Notes under the pieces: generated by a model
What the model saw: only the letters and a program-made list of their open reading frames with translations
Databases searched by the model: none
What the model was told of the DNA's origin: nothing
Program-made: the position numbers and the translations under genes
NCBI GenBank assembly: GCA_016704565.1
Contig: JADIZV010000001.1
Coordinates: 1,178,001-1,242,000 of the forward strand
Reading direction: 5' to 3'
Source: Candidatus Phosphoribacter baldrii
GTDB taxonomy: Bacteria; Actinomycetota; Actinomycetes; Actinomycetales; Dermatophilaceae
DNA length: 64,000 bases
Shown: positions 1 to 7,969 of the stretch, piece by piece
Layout: every line of letters begins with the position of its first letter
Position numbering within the stretch: position 1 is the stretch's first letter

Positions 1-316
1 GATCGAGCGCGGCCTCAAGAAGCCCAGCGCCGAGATCCTCCAGCAGATCGCTCGCGGGCTGGAGGTGTCGGCCGAGTCGCTCTATGTCCGCGCCGGCATC
101 CTCGAGGAGGCCAGCCCCGCGAGCGGCGCCATCACTGTCCTGGCCGCGATCGCCGCCGACTCTCGGCTCACCGATCGCCAACGCCAGGTGCTTGTCGACG
201 TCTACCGCTCCTTCGTGGAGACCGGTCCCGGCGACGAGCCCAGCACGTCCCCCGCCACGGGGTCCGCAGCCGACGGAGACGTGGCATCACCCCCCAACGC
301 GGCACTCGAGTCCTGA
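1..316 (+). CDS. XRE-family HTH regulator, C-terminal part (cut by window edge)
   Basis: The reading frame is open from base 2. It starts inside a helix-turn-helix (IERGLKKPSAEILQQIARGL), followed by a short tail rich in Ala, Pro and Ser. The pattern fits the end of an XRE/Cro-type DNA-binding domain; the start of the gene is outside the window. In Mycobacterium a regulator of this kind (Rv0474) lies just upstream of hbhA, and the next gene here is HbhA-like, so orthology is likely. Its targets cannot be read from this sequence. The stop lies 15 bases before the next start, which suggests co-transcription. Confidence 0.75.
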   Translation, partial: IERGLKKPSAEILQQIARGLEVSAESLYVRAGILEEASPASGAITVLAAIAADSRLTDRQRQVLVDVYRSFVETGPGDEPSTSPATGSAADGDVASPPNAALES

Positions 317-331
317 GGAGGACACAGCACC

Positions 332-1249
332 ATGGCACGCAAGACCCGTATGGACGAAATGAAGAAGGAACTCCAGAAGACCACGGCTGAGGCTCGCACC
401 CAGCTCATGGCCGTCGTCGGCGCGACTGACCTGGCCGTCGAGAAGATCCGTATCGCGCAGGAGCGCTTCGTCCAGGTGGCCCGGGAGATGGACGCCAAGA
501 GCCTGCGCAAGGACGCCGAGCGCTTCCAGAAGGACGTCAAGCAGATCCAGAAGAACCTCGGCAAGATCCAGGCCGACCTGGCCAAGCGCCTCGGCACCAC
601 CGCCAAGGACGTCCAGACCGTCCCCGCGAACGCGGTTGGCCACAGCATCGAGCTGGCCACCAAGGCGCAGGCGACCGTCGAGGAGCTCGCCGAGCGTGGC
701 GAGGCGCTCGTGTCCCGGATCCGCTCACAGCGCTCGACCCAAGACCTCAAGGCCCAGGTCGAGACCACCGTTGCCGCCGGCAAGGGTGCCGTCACCACGG
801 CCCGCAAGGCTGCCGTGAGCACCGAGCGCGCCGCCAAGGCCACCATCAAGACCGCGGCGGACGAGGCCAAGGTCGTCGCGGCCAAGGTTGCCGAGACGGT
901 CGAGAAGGACGCCGAAGTGGTTGCCGCCACGGTCAAGGCCTCTGCGGCCCGGACCCGCGCCGCTGCCCGCAAGACGGCGGCGACCGCGCAGACCGGTGTC
1001 AAGCGGACCACGGCTCGCACCCGCGCCGTCACCACGGGGGTCCGCAAGACGGCCGCCAAGGCGACGACCGCCGTCCAGGCCACCCCCGCCCCCAAGGCGA
1101 CCGCAGCCAAGACCACTGCGGCCAAGACCAGCGCCGCCAAGACCACCGCCGCCAAGACGACGGCCGCCAAGACGACCCGCGCAGCCCGGACCACCACTGC
1201 GAAGACGACGGCCGCCGCCAAGGCGACCGCCGCGAAGGCCGTCGACTGA
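332..1249 (+). CDS. HbhA-like Lys/Ala-rich protein (histone-like or heparin-binding type)
   Basis: 305 residues. The first ~120 are charged and helical (coiled-coil-like). From about residue 190 to the end it is a low-complexity basic tail built from AAKT and AAKTT units. Heparin-binding haemagglutinin of mycobacteria has the same plan, a coiled coil plus Lys/Ala/Pro repeats, but is shorter (about 200 residues). A GAGGAGGA ribosome site lies 8 bases before the ATG. The preceding regulator supports the Rv0474-Rv0475 order. Basic tails of this kind can bind DNA or polyanions, and which applies here is not visible. The repeats make the tail prone to length change. Confidence 0.65.
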   Translation: MARKTRMDEMKKELQKTTAEARTQLMAVVGATDLAVEKIRIAQERFVQVAREMDAKSLRKDAERFQKDVKQIQKNLGKIQADLAKRLGTTAKDVQTVPANAVGHSIELATKAQATVEELAERGEALVSRIRSQRSTQDLKAQVETTVAAGKGAVTTARKAAVSTERAAKATIKTAADEAKVVAAKVAETVEKDAEVVAATVKASAARTRAAARKTAATAQTGVKRTTARTRAVTTGVRKTAAKATTAVQATPAPKATAAKTTAAKTSAAKTTAAKTTAAKTTRAARTTTAKTTAAAKATAAKAVD

Positions 1250-1347
1250 TCGTGCGCGACACCTGTCACCCGACAGGACGCGCCCGCCTGCTGGGCGTAT
1301 GAGACCCCGGCAGTAGGCACAGACACCCCGGAGGGGGTTGCACAGAG

Positions 1348-1378
1348 GTGGGCCGGTTTCCCCAGGAAGCCGGCCCAC
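1348..1378. terminator. Hairpin after the hbhA-like gene
   Basis: A perfect 9-bp stem (GTGGGCCGG with CCGGCCCAC) with a 13-base loop lies about 100 bases after the hbhA-like stop. No U-run follows, as is usual in high-GC actinobacteria, so terminator function is inferred. The rest of 1250-1490 holds one GGCATAC word (1380-1386) and nothing else I recognise. Confidence 0.4.
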
Positions 1379-1490
1379 CGGCATACCCGGCGCGCGACCG
1401 GGCCACCCGGATCTGCCACGCGGAGCCGGCGCGCGACCCAACGACGCTGACCCGAGCACGCAAGGACCCGGCTCTGGCACACTGGCGCGC

Positions 1491-2477
1491 GTGCCGAACG
1501 CGCCTGTGTCACCAGCCCTCACCGATGTCCCGATCCTTGCCCACGTCGTGCGCAACGGCGTCGTCGAGAGCGTCCATCGCGGCTCCGCGGTCGTCACCCG
1601 CGCCGACGGCTCGATCGAGCACGCGTGGGGCGACCCGACCGGGCTGATCTTCCCGAGGTCGGCGAGCAAGCCGATCCAGGCGAGCGCCATGGTCGCTGCC
1701 GGCCTGGACCTGCCTCCCCACCAGCTCGCCCTCGTGTGTGCGAGCCATTCGGGTGAGCCGTTCCACCTGCAGACCGCGCTGGAGATTCTCCACGGCGCCG
1801 GGCTCACCGAGGGCCACCTGCGCAACACGCCGGACTACCCCGTCGACGAGGAGGCCCGCGACGAGTGGATCCGGGCCGGGCACCGCAAGACCTCCCTCGC
1901 CCAGAACTGCTCGGGCAAGCACTCCGGGATGCTCGCGACCGCCGCCGCCAACGGCTGGGACCTGGCGACCTATCTCGACCCCGACCACCCGCTCCAACAG
2001 GCCATCACCGCCACCGTCGCACGGCTCTCCGGCGGCTCGGTCGCCGCGCTCGCGGTGGACGGGTGCGGGGCGCCGCTGCACGGCATACCCCTGGCCGGGC
2101 TGGCCCACGCGTTCGGGCGGATCGCCGCGGCCCCCGCGGGCACCCCTGAGGCGCGCGTCGCCGACGCGATCCGCGCCCACCCCGAGCACCTGGGCGGCAC
2201 CCGTCGCGGCGTCACCACCCTCATCCGCGAAGCCCCCGCGCAGCAGCGCCTCATCGCCAAGGACGGCGCCGAGTCCGTGTATGCCGTCGGGCTGGGTGAC
2301 GGTCGCGGCGTCGCCGTCAAGATCGCCGACGGTCACATGCGCGCCAAGCCGCTCGTCCTTGCGGCCGTCCTCCGCCGGATCGGGGCCGGGTCCGAGGCTG
2401 GGTATGCCGCCCTCGAAGACGCGCCGATCCTTGGCCACGGCAAGCCGGTCGGCTCGATCGTCGCCGTCGGCATCTGA
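1491..2477 (+). CDS. L-asparaginase II family protein
   Basis: 328 residues from a GTG start. The protein matches the actinobacterial asparaginase II family (COG4448 type), cytosolic amidohydrolases converting asparagine to aspartate and ammonia. Visible marks are the SASKPIQA segment near residue 58, CASHSGE near 83, the conserved NCSGKHSGML block near 139, and GCGAPLHGIPL near 190. Length is typical. Longer in-frame starts exist upstream but lack family sequence. No ribosome site precedes the GTG; a CACACT hexamer 7 bases upstream could be the -10 of a leaderless promoter, though weakly. The next gene follows after 15 bases. Confidence 0.8.
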   Translation: MPNAPVSPALTDVPILAHVVRNGVVESVHRGSAVVTRADGSIEHAWGDPTGLIFPRSASKPIQASAMVAAGLDLPPHQLALVCASHSGEPFHLQTALEILHGAGLTEGHLRNTPDYPVDEEARDEWIRAGHRKTSLAQNCSGKHSGMLATAAANGWDLATYLDPDHPLQQAITATVARLSGGSVAALAVDGCGAPLHGIPLAGLAHAFGRIAAAPAGTPEARVADAIRAHPEHLGGTRRGVTTLIREAPAQQRLIAKDGAESVYAVGLGDGRGVAVKIADGHMRAKPLVLAAVLRRIGAGSEAGYAALEDAPILGHGKPVGSIVAVGI

Positions 2478-2492
2478 GCCTCGGGCGGGGCC

Positions 2493-2945
2493 ATGCGCGT
2501 TGTCCTGCAGCGGGTTTCCTCGGCTCGGGTCGAGGTGGAGGGGGCGGTGGTCGGCGATCTCGGTGGGCCGGGGCTGGTGGCACTCGTCGGCGTGACGCAC
2601 GGCGACGGACCCACTCAGGTCGACTGGATGGCCCGCAAGATCGCGGGCCTGCGGATCTTCGACGGGGCGGACGGGGACGACACTCCAGGGGCGGAGTGTT
2701 CGGTGGCCGAGGCCGGGCTGCCGGTGCTCGTCATCAGCCAGTTCACGCTGTATGCCGATGTCCGCAAGGGGCGGCGGCCGTCGTGGTCCGCCGCAGCACC
2801 CGGATCGGTCGCCGAACCGCTGGTCGACGCTCTCGCCGCTGCTCTGCGCGTGGAGGGGCTTACCGTCGCCTCGGGAACCTTCGGGGCCCACATGATGGTT
2901 CACCTGGTCAACGACGGCCCGGTTACCCTCGTGCTGGACGTCTGA
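2493..2945 (+). CDS. dtd: D-aminoacyl-tRNA deacylase
   Basis: 150 residues, the usual size. The protein starts MRVVLQRVSSARV and carries both family active-site blocks: SQFTLYADVRKGRRPSW near residues 80-96 and the NDGPVT loop near the end. The enzyme hydrolyses D-amino acids off mischarged tRNA in the cytosol. It lies 15 bases after the asparaginase gene on the same strand, so a two-gene unit is plausible. Confidence 0.93.
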   Translation: MRVVLQRVSSARVEVEGAVVGDLGGPGLVALVGVTHGDGPTQVDWMARKIAGLRIFDGADGDDTPGAECSVAEAGLPVLVISQFTLYADVRKGRRPSWSAAAPGSVAEPLVDALAAALRVEGLTVASGTFGAHMMVHLVNDGPVTLVLDV

Positions 2946-2980
2946 ACCCCCGGTTCGCTCGTCTCGACTCGCTTCGCCCG

Positions 2981-3000
2981 CTCGCTCGCTCGCTCGCTCG
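2981..3000. repeat. CTCG tetranucleotide microsatellite, five copies
   Basis: Five perfect CTCG units lie between the dtd stop and the next start, 35 bases before the ATG at 3036. The flanks are C/G/T-rich. Simple tetranucleotide tracts can change length by slippage; here it would alter leader spacing, not a reading frame. Confidence 0.85.
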
Positions 3001-3035
3001 CCCAGCTTCTCGTGCTCCGCCAGGAAGGCCTGCGC

Positions 3036-3359
3036 ATGTTGTCCTCGATCTCCTCGGTCCAAGGTGTCGTCGTCATGGTGCTCGGCCTGCTCGCCTTGGG
3101 CGCCGAGGTCTTCGCGCTCGTCGACGCGCTGCGCCACCGGCCGGACGCGTTCATCGCCGCTGGCAAGCGCACCAAGAACTTCTGGCTGCTCGTCCTGGGC
3201 GTGGCCACGGCGGTCGGGTTCGTCACCAACGTGCTCTCGATGTTCGGCGTCATCGCCTTCGTCGCCGCCGCGGTCTACCTCGCTGACGTCCGTCCCGCCT
3301 TGGCCCAGGTGAGCGGACGGGGCGGTAGCGGACGACAGGGCCCCTACGGTCCCTGGTGA
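3036..3359 (+). CDS. DUF2516-type small membrane protein
   Basis: 107 residues with three hydrophobic segments (about 8-30, 48-68 and 70-88) and a Gly/Arg-rich tail. The pattern matches DUF2516, an actinobacterial membrane family of unknown function. I chose ATG 3036 because AGGAAGG lies at 3022-3028 and the first membrane segment follows directly; a GTG 24 bases upstream is in frame but less likely. No catalytic motif is visible. Confidence 0.7.
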   Translation: MLSSISSVQGVVVMVLGLLALGAEVFALVDALRHRPDAFIAAGKRTKNFWLLVLGVATAVGFVTNVLSMFGVIAFVAAAVYLADVRPALAQVSGRGGSGRQGPYGPW

Positions 3360-3465
3360 TCGCCCAAACGATCCTGTGCTGGGTGGTCACCGGCGTGCGG
3401 CGGGAGGCATGCGGCATACTGGCCGGTCGTGCCTGTGCACCCGCGGCAGGCGACAGAGGAGCCCC

Positions 3466-3924
3466 GTGAACGACACCCCACCCCCGATCGTCCATCACCG
3501 CACCGAATACGCCGAGGGCCTGCGCGACCCGCGGGTCGACATTTTCGTGGCGGAGCGGCCGTGGGGGTCCTTCACCCAGTTCGTCTCCAACGAGACGGTG
3601 ACCGTCAAGACGATCACCGTCGAGGCCGGACACCGCCTGAGCCTGCAGCGGCACGAACACCGGGGCGAGATGTGGACGGTCCTCGACGTGCCGATCACGG
3701 TCACGGTCGATGAGCGCACCTGGGTGGCCCAGGTCGGGGAGACCGTGTGGGTGCCCCGGGGGGCGATCCACCGAATTGCCAACTCTGGCGAGCGGACCGG
3801 CCGCATCCTTGAGGTGGGCTTCGGCTACTTCGACGAGAGCGACATCGAGCGGCTCGAGGACGACTACGCTCGCCAGGACGAGGACTCCCCGGCCGCCCCG
3901 GTAACCCCGGCTAGCGAGGGCTGA
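3466..3924 (+). CDS. Cupin protein, mannose-6-phosphate isomerase type II-like
   Basis: 152 residues. The body resembles the C-terminal cupin of type II phosphomannose isomerase/GDP-mannose pyrophosphorylase: RPWGSFTQF near residue 30, the metal-binding stretch LSLQRHEHRGEMWTVL near 57-72, and GAIHRIAN near 100. A stand-alone cupin of this length probably interconverts or binds a sugar phosphate; the exact substrate is inference. GTG 3466 has an AGAGGA site 5 bases upstream. Its last 14 bases overlap the convergent methyltransferase gene. Confidence 0.7.
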   Translation: MNDTPPPIVHHRTEYAEGLRDPRVDIFVAERPWGSFTQFVSNETVTVKTITVEAGHRLSLQRHEHRGEMWTVLDVPITVTVDERTWVAQVGETVWVPRGAIHRIANSGERTGRILEVGFGYFDESDIERLEDDYARQDEDSPAAPVTPASEG

Positions 3925-4738
3925 CCGCCTCCCACCGCACGCTCAGCTCGCCCAGGCGCCACCGCGCCGGCCCGTCGAGCACCGGCCACCCGTCGGCCTT
4001 TAACCGCCAGGCCGTCTCCAGGAACCTCGCGCGGGCCCCGTATGCCGCCTGCGGCGCGGCATACCGCCACGCCTGGTCCAGCGCGGCGAGGAAACCGTGG
4101 ACGCGTTCCCCGGGGACGTTGCGGTGGATGAGCGCCTTGGGCAGGCGCTCGGCGACCTCCGCGGGAGAGACCAGGCCGCGCAGCCGCATCGACACGGTGA
4201 GGCTGACGGGCCCGGCATCGCGCTCGACCGCCACCCACGAGGCCAAGCGCCCGAGCTCGTCACACGTCCCGTCCACAAGGACGCCGCTGGGAGCCAGCCG
4301 GGAGCGCAGCCGCGCCCAGATCGGAGCGACCTCGGCCTCGTCGTACTGCCGCAGCACGTTGAACGCCCGCACCACCGTCACCGGGCCTCCGTCGGCGGTC
4401 GGCACCTCGAAGCCGCCCAGCCCGAAAGCGAGCCCCGGCCGCTCAAGCCCGGCGGCGGCCGCGACCCGCTCCGGGTCGATCTCCAACCCGAGGACCTGCA
4501 CGTCCCGCCGCACCCGCCGCAACCGGTCGTGCAGCTCGACCGCCGTCACCGGCGACGCGCCGTAGCCCAGGTCGACGACGACCGGCGCATCCATCGGCGC
4601 GCGCAGCCGCCACGCCTGCGTCCCGGCCAACCAGCGGTCGGCGCGGCGCAGCCGGTTGGGGTTGGTCGTCCCGCGGGTGATCCTCCCCTCGGGCTTGGCG
4701 CGACTCACAGGCGGCAGCGTATGCCGCGTCGCCGCCAT
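3911..4738 (-). CDS. Class I SAM-dependent methyltransferase-like protein
   Basis: 275 residues. A motif I-like strand and loop (VVDLGYGASPVTAVEL) lies near residue 55, with an acidic residue after the second strand (VLGLEIDPERV), the Rossmann methyltransferase pattern. Proteins of this kind often sit next to mshA in actinobacteria; the substrate is unknown. I placed the start at the ATG ending at 4738; the frame runs further upstream but that part is low-complexity. The gene is divergent from mshA and overlaps the cupin gene by 14 bases at its 3' end. Confidence 0.65.
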   Translation of the reverse strand: MAATRHTLPPVSRAKPEGRITRGTTNPNRLRRADRWLAGTQAWRLRAPMDAPVVVDLGYGASPVTAVELHDRLRRVRRDVQVLGLEIDPERVAAAAGLERPGLAFGLGGFEVPTADGGPVTVVRAFNVLRQYDEAEVAPIWARLRSRLAPSGVLVDGTCDELGRLASWVAVERDAGPVSLTVSMRLRGLVSPAEVAERLPKALIHRNVPGERVHGFLAALDQAWRYAAPQAAYGARARFLETAWRLKADGWPVLDGPARWRLGELSVRWEAVSPR

Positions 4739-4827
4739 GGTGCCGAACTGGTGCCGCGGCCACCTGCCCGGCCTTCCCGGGAATCTCGACACGGGTGTCG
4801 GTGTTGTCCCCAGACGCATGCCATAGC

Positions 4828-4890
4828 TGCCACCACCTGCACGACGACTGCCACTACCTGTACGACCACTGCCACTACCTGCACGACGAC
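4828..4890. repeat. Three 21-bp tandem repeats upstream of mshA
   Basis: Units at 4828-4848, 4849-4869 and 4870-4890 differ at only a few bases. They are in frame with mshA and, if translated from a GTG at 4795, would encode the heptads CHHLHDD, CHYLYDH and CHYLHDD. They lie between the divergent methyltransferase and mshA starts, so they could instead be promoter-region DNA. Confidence 0.8.
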
Positions 4891-4914
4891 GCACGGCGAG
4901 AGGATCGGGGAACT

Positions 4915-6222
4915 GTGACGCCGGATGAGATCCGTCGGATCGCGATGTTCAGCGTCCACACCTCGCCCTTGGAGCAGCCGGGCACCGGCGACGCGGGCGG
5001 GATGAACGTCTACATCGCCGAGGTCGCCAAACAGCTGGCTCGCCGCGGCCGCGAGGTCGAGATCTTCACCCGGGCCACGACGGGCGCCCTCCCGCCGACC
5101 GTCGAGCTCGCCCCTGGCGTCACCGTCCGGCACATCACGGCGGGGCCCTACGAGGGTCTGGCCAAGAACGACCTGCCGGGCCAGCTGTGCGCGTTCGCGG
5201 CCGGGGTGATGCGCGCGGGGGCGGCCCGCCCCGAGGGCTGGTTCGACGTGGTCCACTCGCACTACTGGCTCTCCGGCCAGGTCGGCTGGCTCGCCGCGGA
5301 CCGGTGGCGCACCCCGCTCGTTCACACCATGCACACGATGGCCCGGGTCAAGAACGCCGCCCTCGCCGAGGGTGAGCGCCCGGAGCCGCCCGGCCGCGAG
5401 ATCGGCGAGGCGCAGGTCGTCGAGGCCGCTGACCTGCTCACCGCCAACACCGCCGACGAGGCGTGCCAGTTGGTCACCCTGTATGCCGCCGACCCCGCCC
5501 GGGTCGCCGTCGTCCCGCCCGGCGTCGACCTCGACGTGTTCACCCCTGGCGACCGGTATGCCGCCCGCTCCCGTCTCGGCCTCCCGCACCGCGCGCATGT
5601 GGTCCTGTTCGTCGGTCGGATCCAACCGCTCAAGGCCCCCGACCTGCTCGTCAAGGCAGCCCGGCAGGTGCTCGACAAGAACCCCGGTTGGACCCCCGAC
5701 GACCTGGTCGTCGGCATCCTCGGTGGTCCGAGTGGCTCCGGGTTGGAGCATCCCGAGAGCCTGGCCAAGCTGGCCGCGGAACTGGGGATGACGGCATACC
5801 TGCGCTTCGTGCCACCGGCGGACCGGGCGACGCTCGCGCAGTGGTACCGCGCGGCTGACGTCGTCACGGTCCCGTCCTACAACGAGTCGTTCGGGCTGGT
5901 GGCCATCGAGTCGCTGGCCTGCGGCACGCCGGTCATCGCCGCCAAGGTGGGCGGGCTGCCGACTGCTGTCGGCGATGCGGGCGTGCTCGTGGACGGTCAC
6001 GACGTCGGCGACTGGGCGCGGGCCCTGGACGGTCTGCTCGCCGACCCGGCCCGGCGCGAGGTGCTGGCTGGGCGGGCGGTGCGCCACGCGAGCGGATTCG
6101 GCTGGGCTGCCACGACAGAACGGCTGCTGCAGGCTTACGGTGAGGCATGCCGCACGCAGACTCCGTCCCCGATCACCGAAGCGAGCCTGCTGACGGGAGT
6201 CCCAGCGGCCCTGGTGCCATGA
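4915..6222 (+). CDS. mshA: D-inositol-3-phosphate glycosyltransferase (mycothiol synthesis, first step)
   Basis: 435 residues from GTG 4915. The family signature FSVHTSPLEQPG-GTGDAGGMNVY is at the N terminus and the GT-B donor site (YNESFGLVAIESLACGTPV) at about residues 320-340. MshA transfers GlcNAc from UDP-GlcNAc to 1L-myo-inositol 1-phosphate, which begins mycothiol synthesis in the cytosol. A longer form from GTG 4795 would add a Cys/His-rich repeat; I prefer 4915 because family sequence begins there. The stop overlaps the next gene by 4 bases, the same neighbour order as Rv0486-Rv0487. Confidence 0.93.
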   Translation: MTPDEIRRIAMFSVHTSPLEQPGTGDAGGMNVYIAEVAKQLARRGREVEIFTRATTGALPPTVELAPGVTVRHITAGPYEGLAKNDLPGQLCAFAAGVMRAGAARPEGWFDVVHSHYWLSGQVGWLAADRWRTPLVHTMHTMARVKNAALAEGERPEPPGREIGEAQVVEAADLLTANTADEACQLVTLYAADPARVAVVPPGVDLDVFTPGDRYAARSRLGLPHRAHVVLFVGRIQPLKAPDLLVKAARQVLDKNPGWTPDDLVVGILGGPSGSGLEHPESLAKLAAELGMTAYLRFVPPADRATLAQWYRAADVVTVPSYNESFGLVAIESLACGTPVIAAKVGGLPTAVGDAGVLVDGHDVGDWARALDGLLADPARREVLAGRAVRHASGFGWAATTERLLQAYGEACRTQTPSPITEASLLTGVPAALVP

Positions 6223-6800
6223 GCCCGCCGGCTGGGTCGACGGCTTCGACGACGACCGTGGCGACGACGGTGGCGCGGGCGAGCGCCGCGCTCGCGGCAT
6301 ACGTGCTCGACGCAGGCCTGGCGAGCGAGCCCGGCGCGCGCGACGGGGAGGTGGTGGTCACCATCCCCGGCGAACGCAAGCTCAAGACCGTCGCATCGTT
6401 CCTCGTGCGCGACGAGCTCACCTCGGTGAGCGCGTTCGTCATCCGCAACCCGGACGAGAACCACGCGGAGTTCTACCGCTACCTGTTGCGCCGCGTCATG
6501 CGCCGGCCGCTGCTCGGGTATGCCGTCGACGGCTCCGGAGACGTCTACGTGCGCGGGCAGGTGCCCACGGCGGCGCTGGACGCGCGCTATCTCGACCTGC
6601 TCGTCGGGGCATTGTTGGAGGCGGCGGACGAGCCGTTCAACGACCTGCTCGCCCTGGGCTTCCTCACTTCGATGAAGCGCGAATGGGCCTGGCGGGTCGC
6701 GCGCGGCGAGTCCCTGGCCAACCTCGAAGCCTTCCGGTCGCTGCTCGCCGGCAGCGAGAACGACCCCCTGTATGCCGTCGCCCCCCTGCCCCCGGGCTAG
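6219..6800 (+). CDS. YbjN-domain protein
   Basis: 193 residues. The ATG overlaps the mshA stop (ATGA), so translation is probably coupled. The central part (about 45-190) matches the YbjN/type III secretion chaperone-like fold seen in Rv0487, the same neighbour in mycobacteria. It has no enzymatic motif. The Ala/Thr-rich first 35 residues are likely disordered. Function is unknown. Confidence 0.75.
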   Translation: MSPPAGSTASTTTVATTVARASAALAAYVLDAGLASEPGARDGEVVVTIPGERKLKTVASFLVRDELTSVSAFVIRNPDENHAEFYRYLLRRVMRRPLLGYAVDGSGDVYVRGQVPTAALDARYLDLLVGALLEAADEPFNDLLALGFLTSMKREWAWRVARGESLANLEAFRSLLAGSENDPLYAVAPLPPG

Positions 6801-7014
6801 GCGCAACGCTGGGCCGTCGACTCAATTCCGTCGGTGGCGGCGGACCCTCACGTGGCGAGTGCACGACGGAGTGCGATCGAGGGGATGATCACCCCGTCAG
6901 ACGCACTCGGTCGCGCACCCACTCGGCTGGCTGGCGCGTTCCACCCGATGAGCGGCACTGGGGCGTGACGTAACGGACGCTGCGGAGCCCTCACCCGGCA
7001 TACCCGCGCGGTCA

Positions 7015-7020
7015 TAGGGT
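7015..7020 (+). promoter_or_regulatory. -10 element of a leaderless gpmA promoter
   Basis: TAGGGT lies 7 bases before the gpmA ATG. This matches the TANNNT-N7-start layout of leaderless actinobacterial transcripts, and no ribosome site is present. No clear -35 is visible. Confidence 0.5.
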
Positions 7021-7027
7021 TGGGACC

Positions 7028-7762
7028 ATGGCATACACCCTCATCCTGCTGCGTCACGGCCACTCCGAGTGGAACGCCAAGAACCTGTTCACCGGCTGGG
7101 TGGACGTCGACCTCAACGACCAGGGCCGCGAGGAAGCCGTCCGCGGCGGTCGGCTGCTCAAGGACAAGGGCGTGCTGCCCGACGTCGTCCACACGTCCGT
7201 CCTGCGCCGCGCGATCACGACGGCCAACCTCGCGCTCGACGCCGCCGACCGGCACTGGATCCCGGTGCGGCGCGACTGGCGGCTCAACGAACGGCACTAC
7301 GGCGCCCTGCAGGGCCTGGACAAGGCGGCGACCCGGGCGAAGTACGGCGACGAGCAGTTCATGCTCTGGCGTCGGTCGTTCGACACGCCCCCGCCGCCCA
7401 TCGACCTGGACAACGAGTGGGCCCAGACCGGCGACCCGCGCTACGCCGGCGTCGAGATCCCGCGCACCGAATGCCTCAAGGACGTCATCGCCCGGATGAT
7501 GCCCTACTGGGAGAGCGCGATCTGCCCCGACCTGGCCTCCGGCAAGACCGTCCTGGTCACCGCCCACGGCAACAGCCTGCGGGCCCTGGTCAAGCACCTC
7601 GACGGGATCAGCGACGCGGCGATCGCCGAGCTCAACATCCCGACCGGCCAGCCGCTGGTCTATGACATCGGCGCCGACTTCATGCCGACCGCTCCCGGCC
7701 AATACCTCGACGCCGAAGCCGCCGCTGCGGCTGCCGCGGCCGTCGCCAACCAGGGCCGCTGA
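7028..7762 (+). CDS. gpmA: 2,3-bisphosphoglycerate-dependent phosphoglycerate mutase
   Basis: 244 residues, the standard length for the dimeric cofactor-dependent enzyme. The phospho-histidine motif LLRHGHSEWN is at residues 6-15, followed by LFTGWVDVDL. The second catalytic His is in TAHGNSLRAL near 185. It interconverts 3- and 2-phosphoglycerate in glycolysis. The start codon context ATGGCATAC contains one copy of the window-wide GGCATAC word. The C terminus ends in an Ala-rich tail. Confidence 0.95.
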   Translation: MAYTLILLRHGHSEWNAKNLFTGWVDVDLNDQGREEAVRGGRLLKDKGVLPDVVHTSVLRRAITTANLALDAADRHWIPVRRDWRLNERHYGALQGLDKAATRAKYGDEQFMLWRRSFDTPPPPIDLDNEWAQTGDPRYAGVEIPRTECLKDVIARMMPYWESAICPDLASGKTVLVTAHGNSLRALVKHLDGISDAAIAELNIPTGQPLVYDIGADFMPTAPGQYLDAEAAAAAAAAVANQGR

Positions 7763-7793
7763 CCGGGTCTTCCCGAACGTCACCTCTCGCGAG

Positions 7794-7822
7794 GGGCGGC
7801 ATACCGACTCGGTATGCCGCCC
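7794..7822. terminator. Perfect 12-bp hairpin made of two inverted motif copies
   Basis: GGGCGGCATACC (7794-7805) and GGTATGCCGCCC (7811-7822) pair perfectly around the loop GACTC. It lies 31 bases after the gpmA stop in the gap between convergent gpmA and phoU, so it may terminate both. There is no U-run. The stem is built from two head-to-head copies of the window-wide word. Confidence 0.55.
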
Positions 7823-7856
7823 ACCCACTGTCCGTGCGCGCGGCTCACCCGCCTCG

Positions 7857-7929
7857 AAAGGTCGACGATCTTTCGCGGGGTCGATGACATTTCGTCGAGC
7901 TCAGGAAAGGTCGACGATATTTCGCGGGC
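7857..7929. repeat. Three related ~24-bp AT-richer repeats between gpmA and phoU
   Basis: Copies at 7857-7880 and 7906-7929 share AAAGGTCGACGAT, one variable base, then TTTCGCGGG. A degenerate inner copy lies at 7877-7900. GGTCGACGAT and the T-runs are unusual here. The gap 7763-8071 holds only this, the hairpin before it and the GTGACC tract after it. Confidence 0.7.
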
Positions 7930-7969
7930 CTGACCCGCTCAGCCAGCGCCGCCAGGGTCACCAAACTGG

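Noticed and set aside
202..1512. Long minus-strand open frame (436 codons) opposite the hbhA-like gene
   Set aside because: It mirrors the Ala/Lys repeat on the other strand, reads as Ala/Val-rich low complexity, and the plus-strand gene has a ribosome site and family features.
1509..3137. 542-codon minus-strand open frame across asparaginase and dtd
   Set aside because: Both plus-strand genes have clear family motifs; the opposite frame has no recognisable domain and is a high-GC shadow.
4705..6300. 531-codon minus-strand open frame opposite mshA
   Set aside because: The plus strand encodes MshA with full motifs; the other frame is Arg/Gly/Asp-rich without domains.
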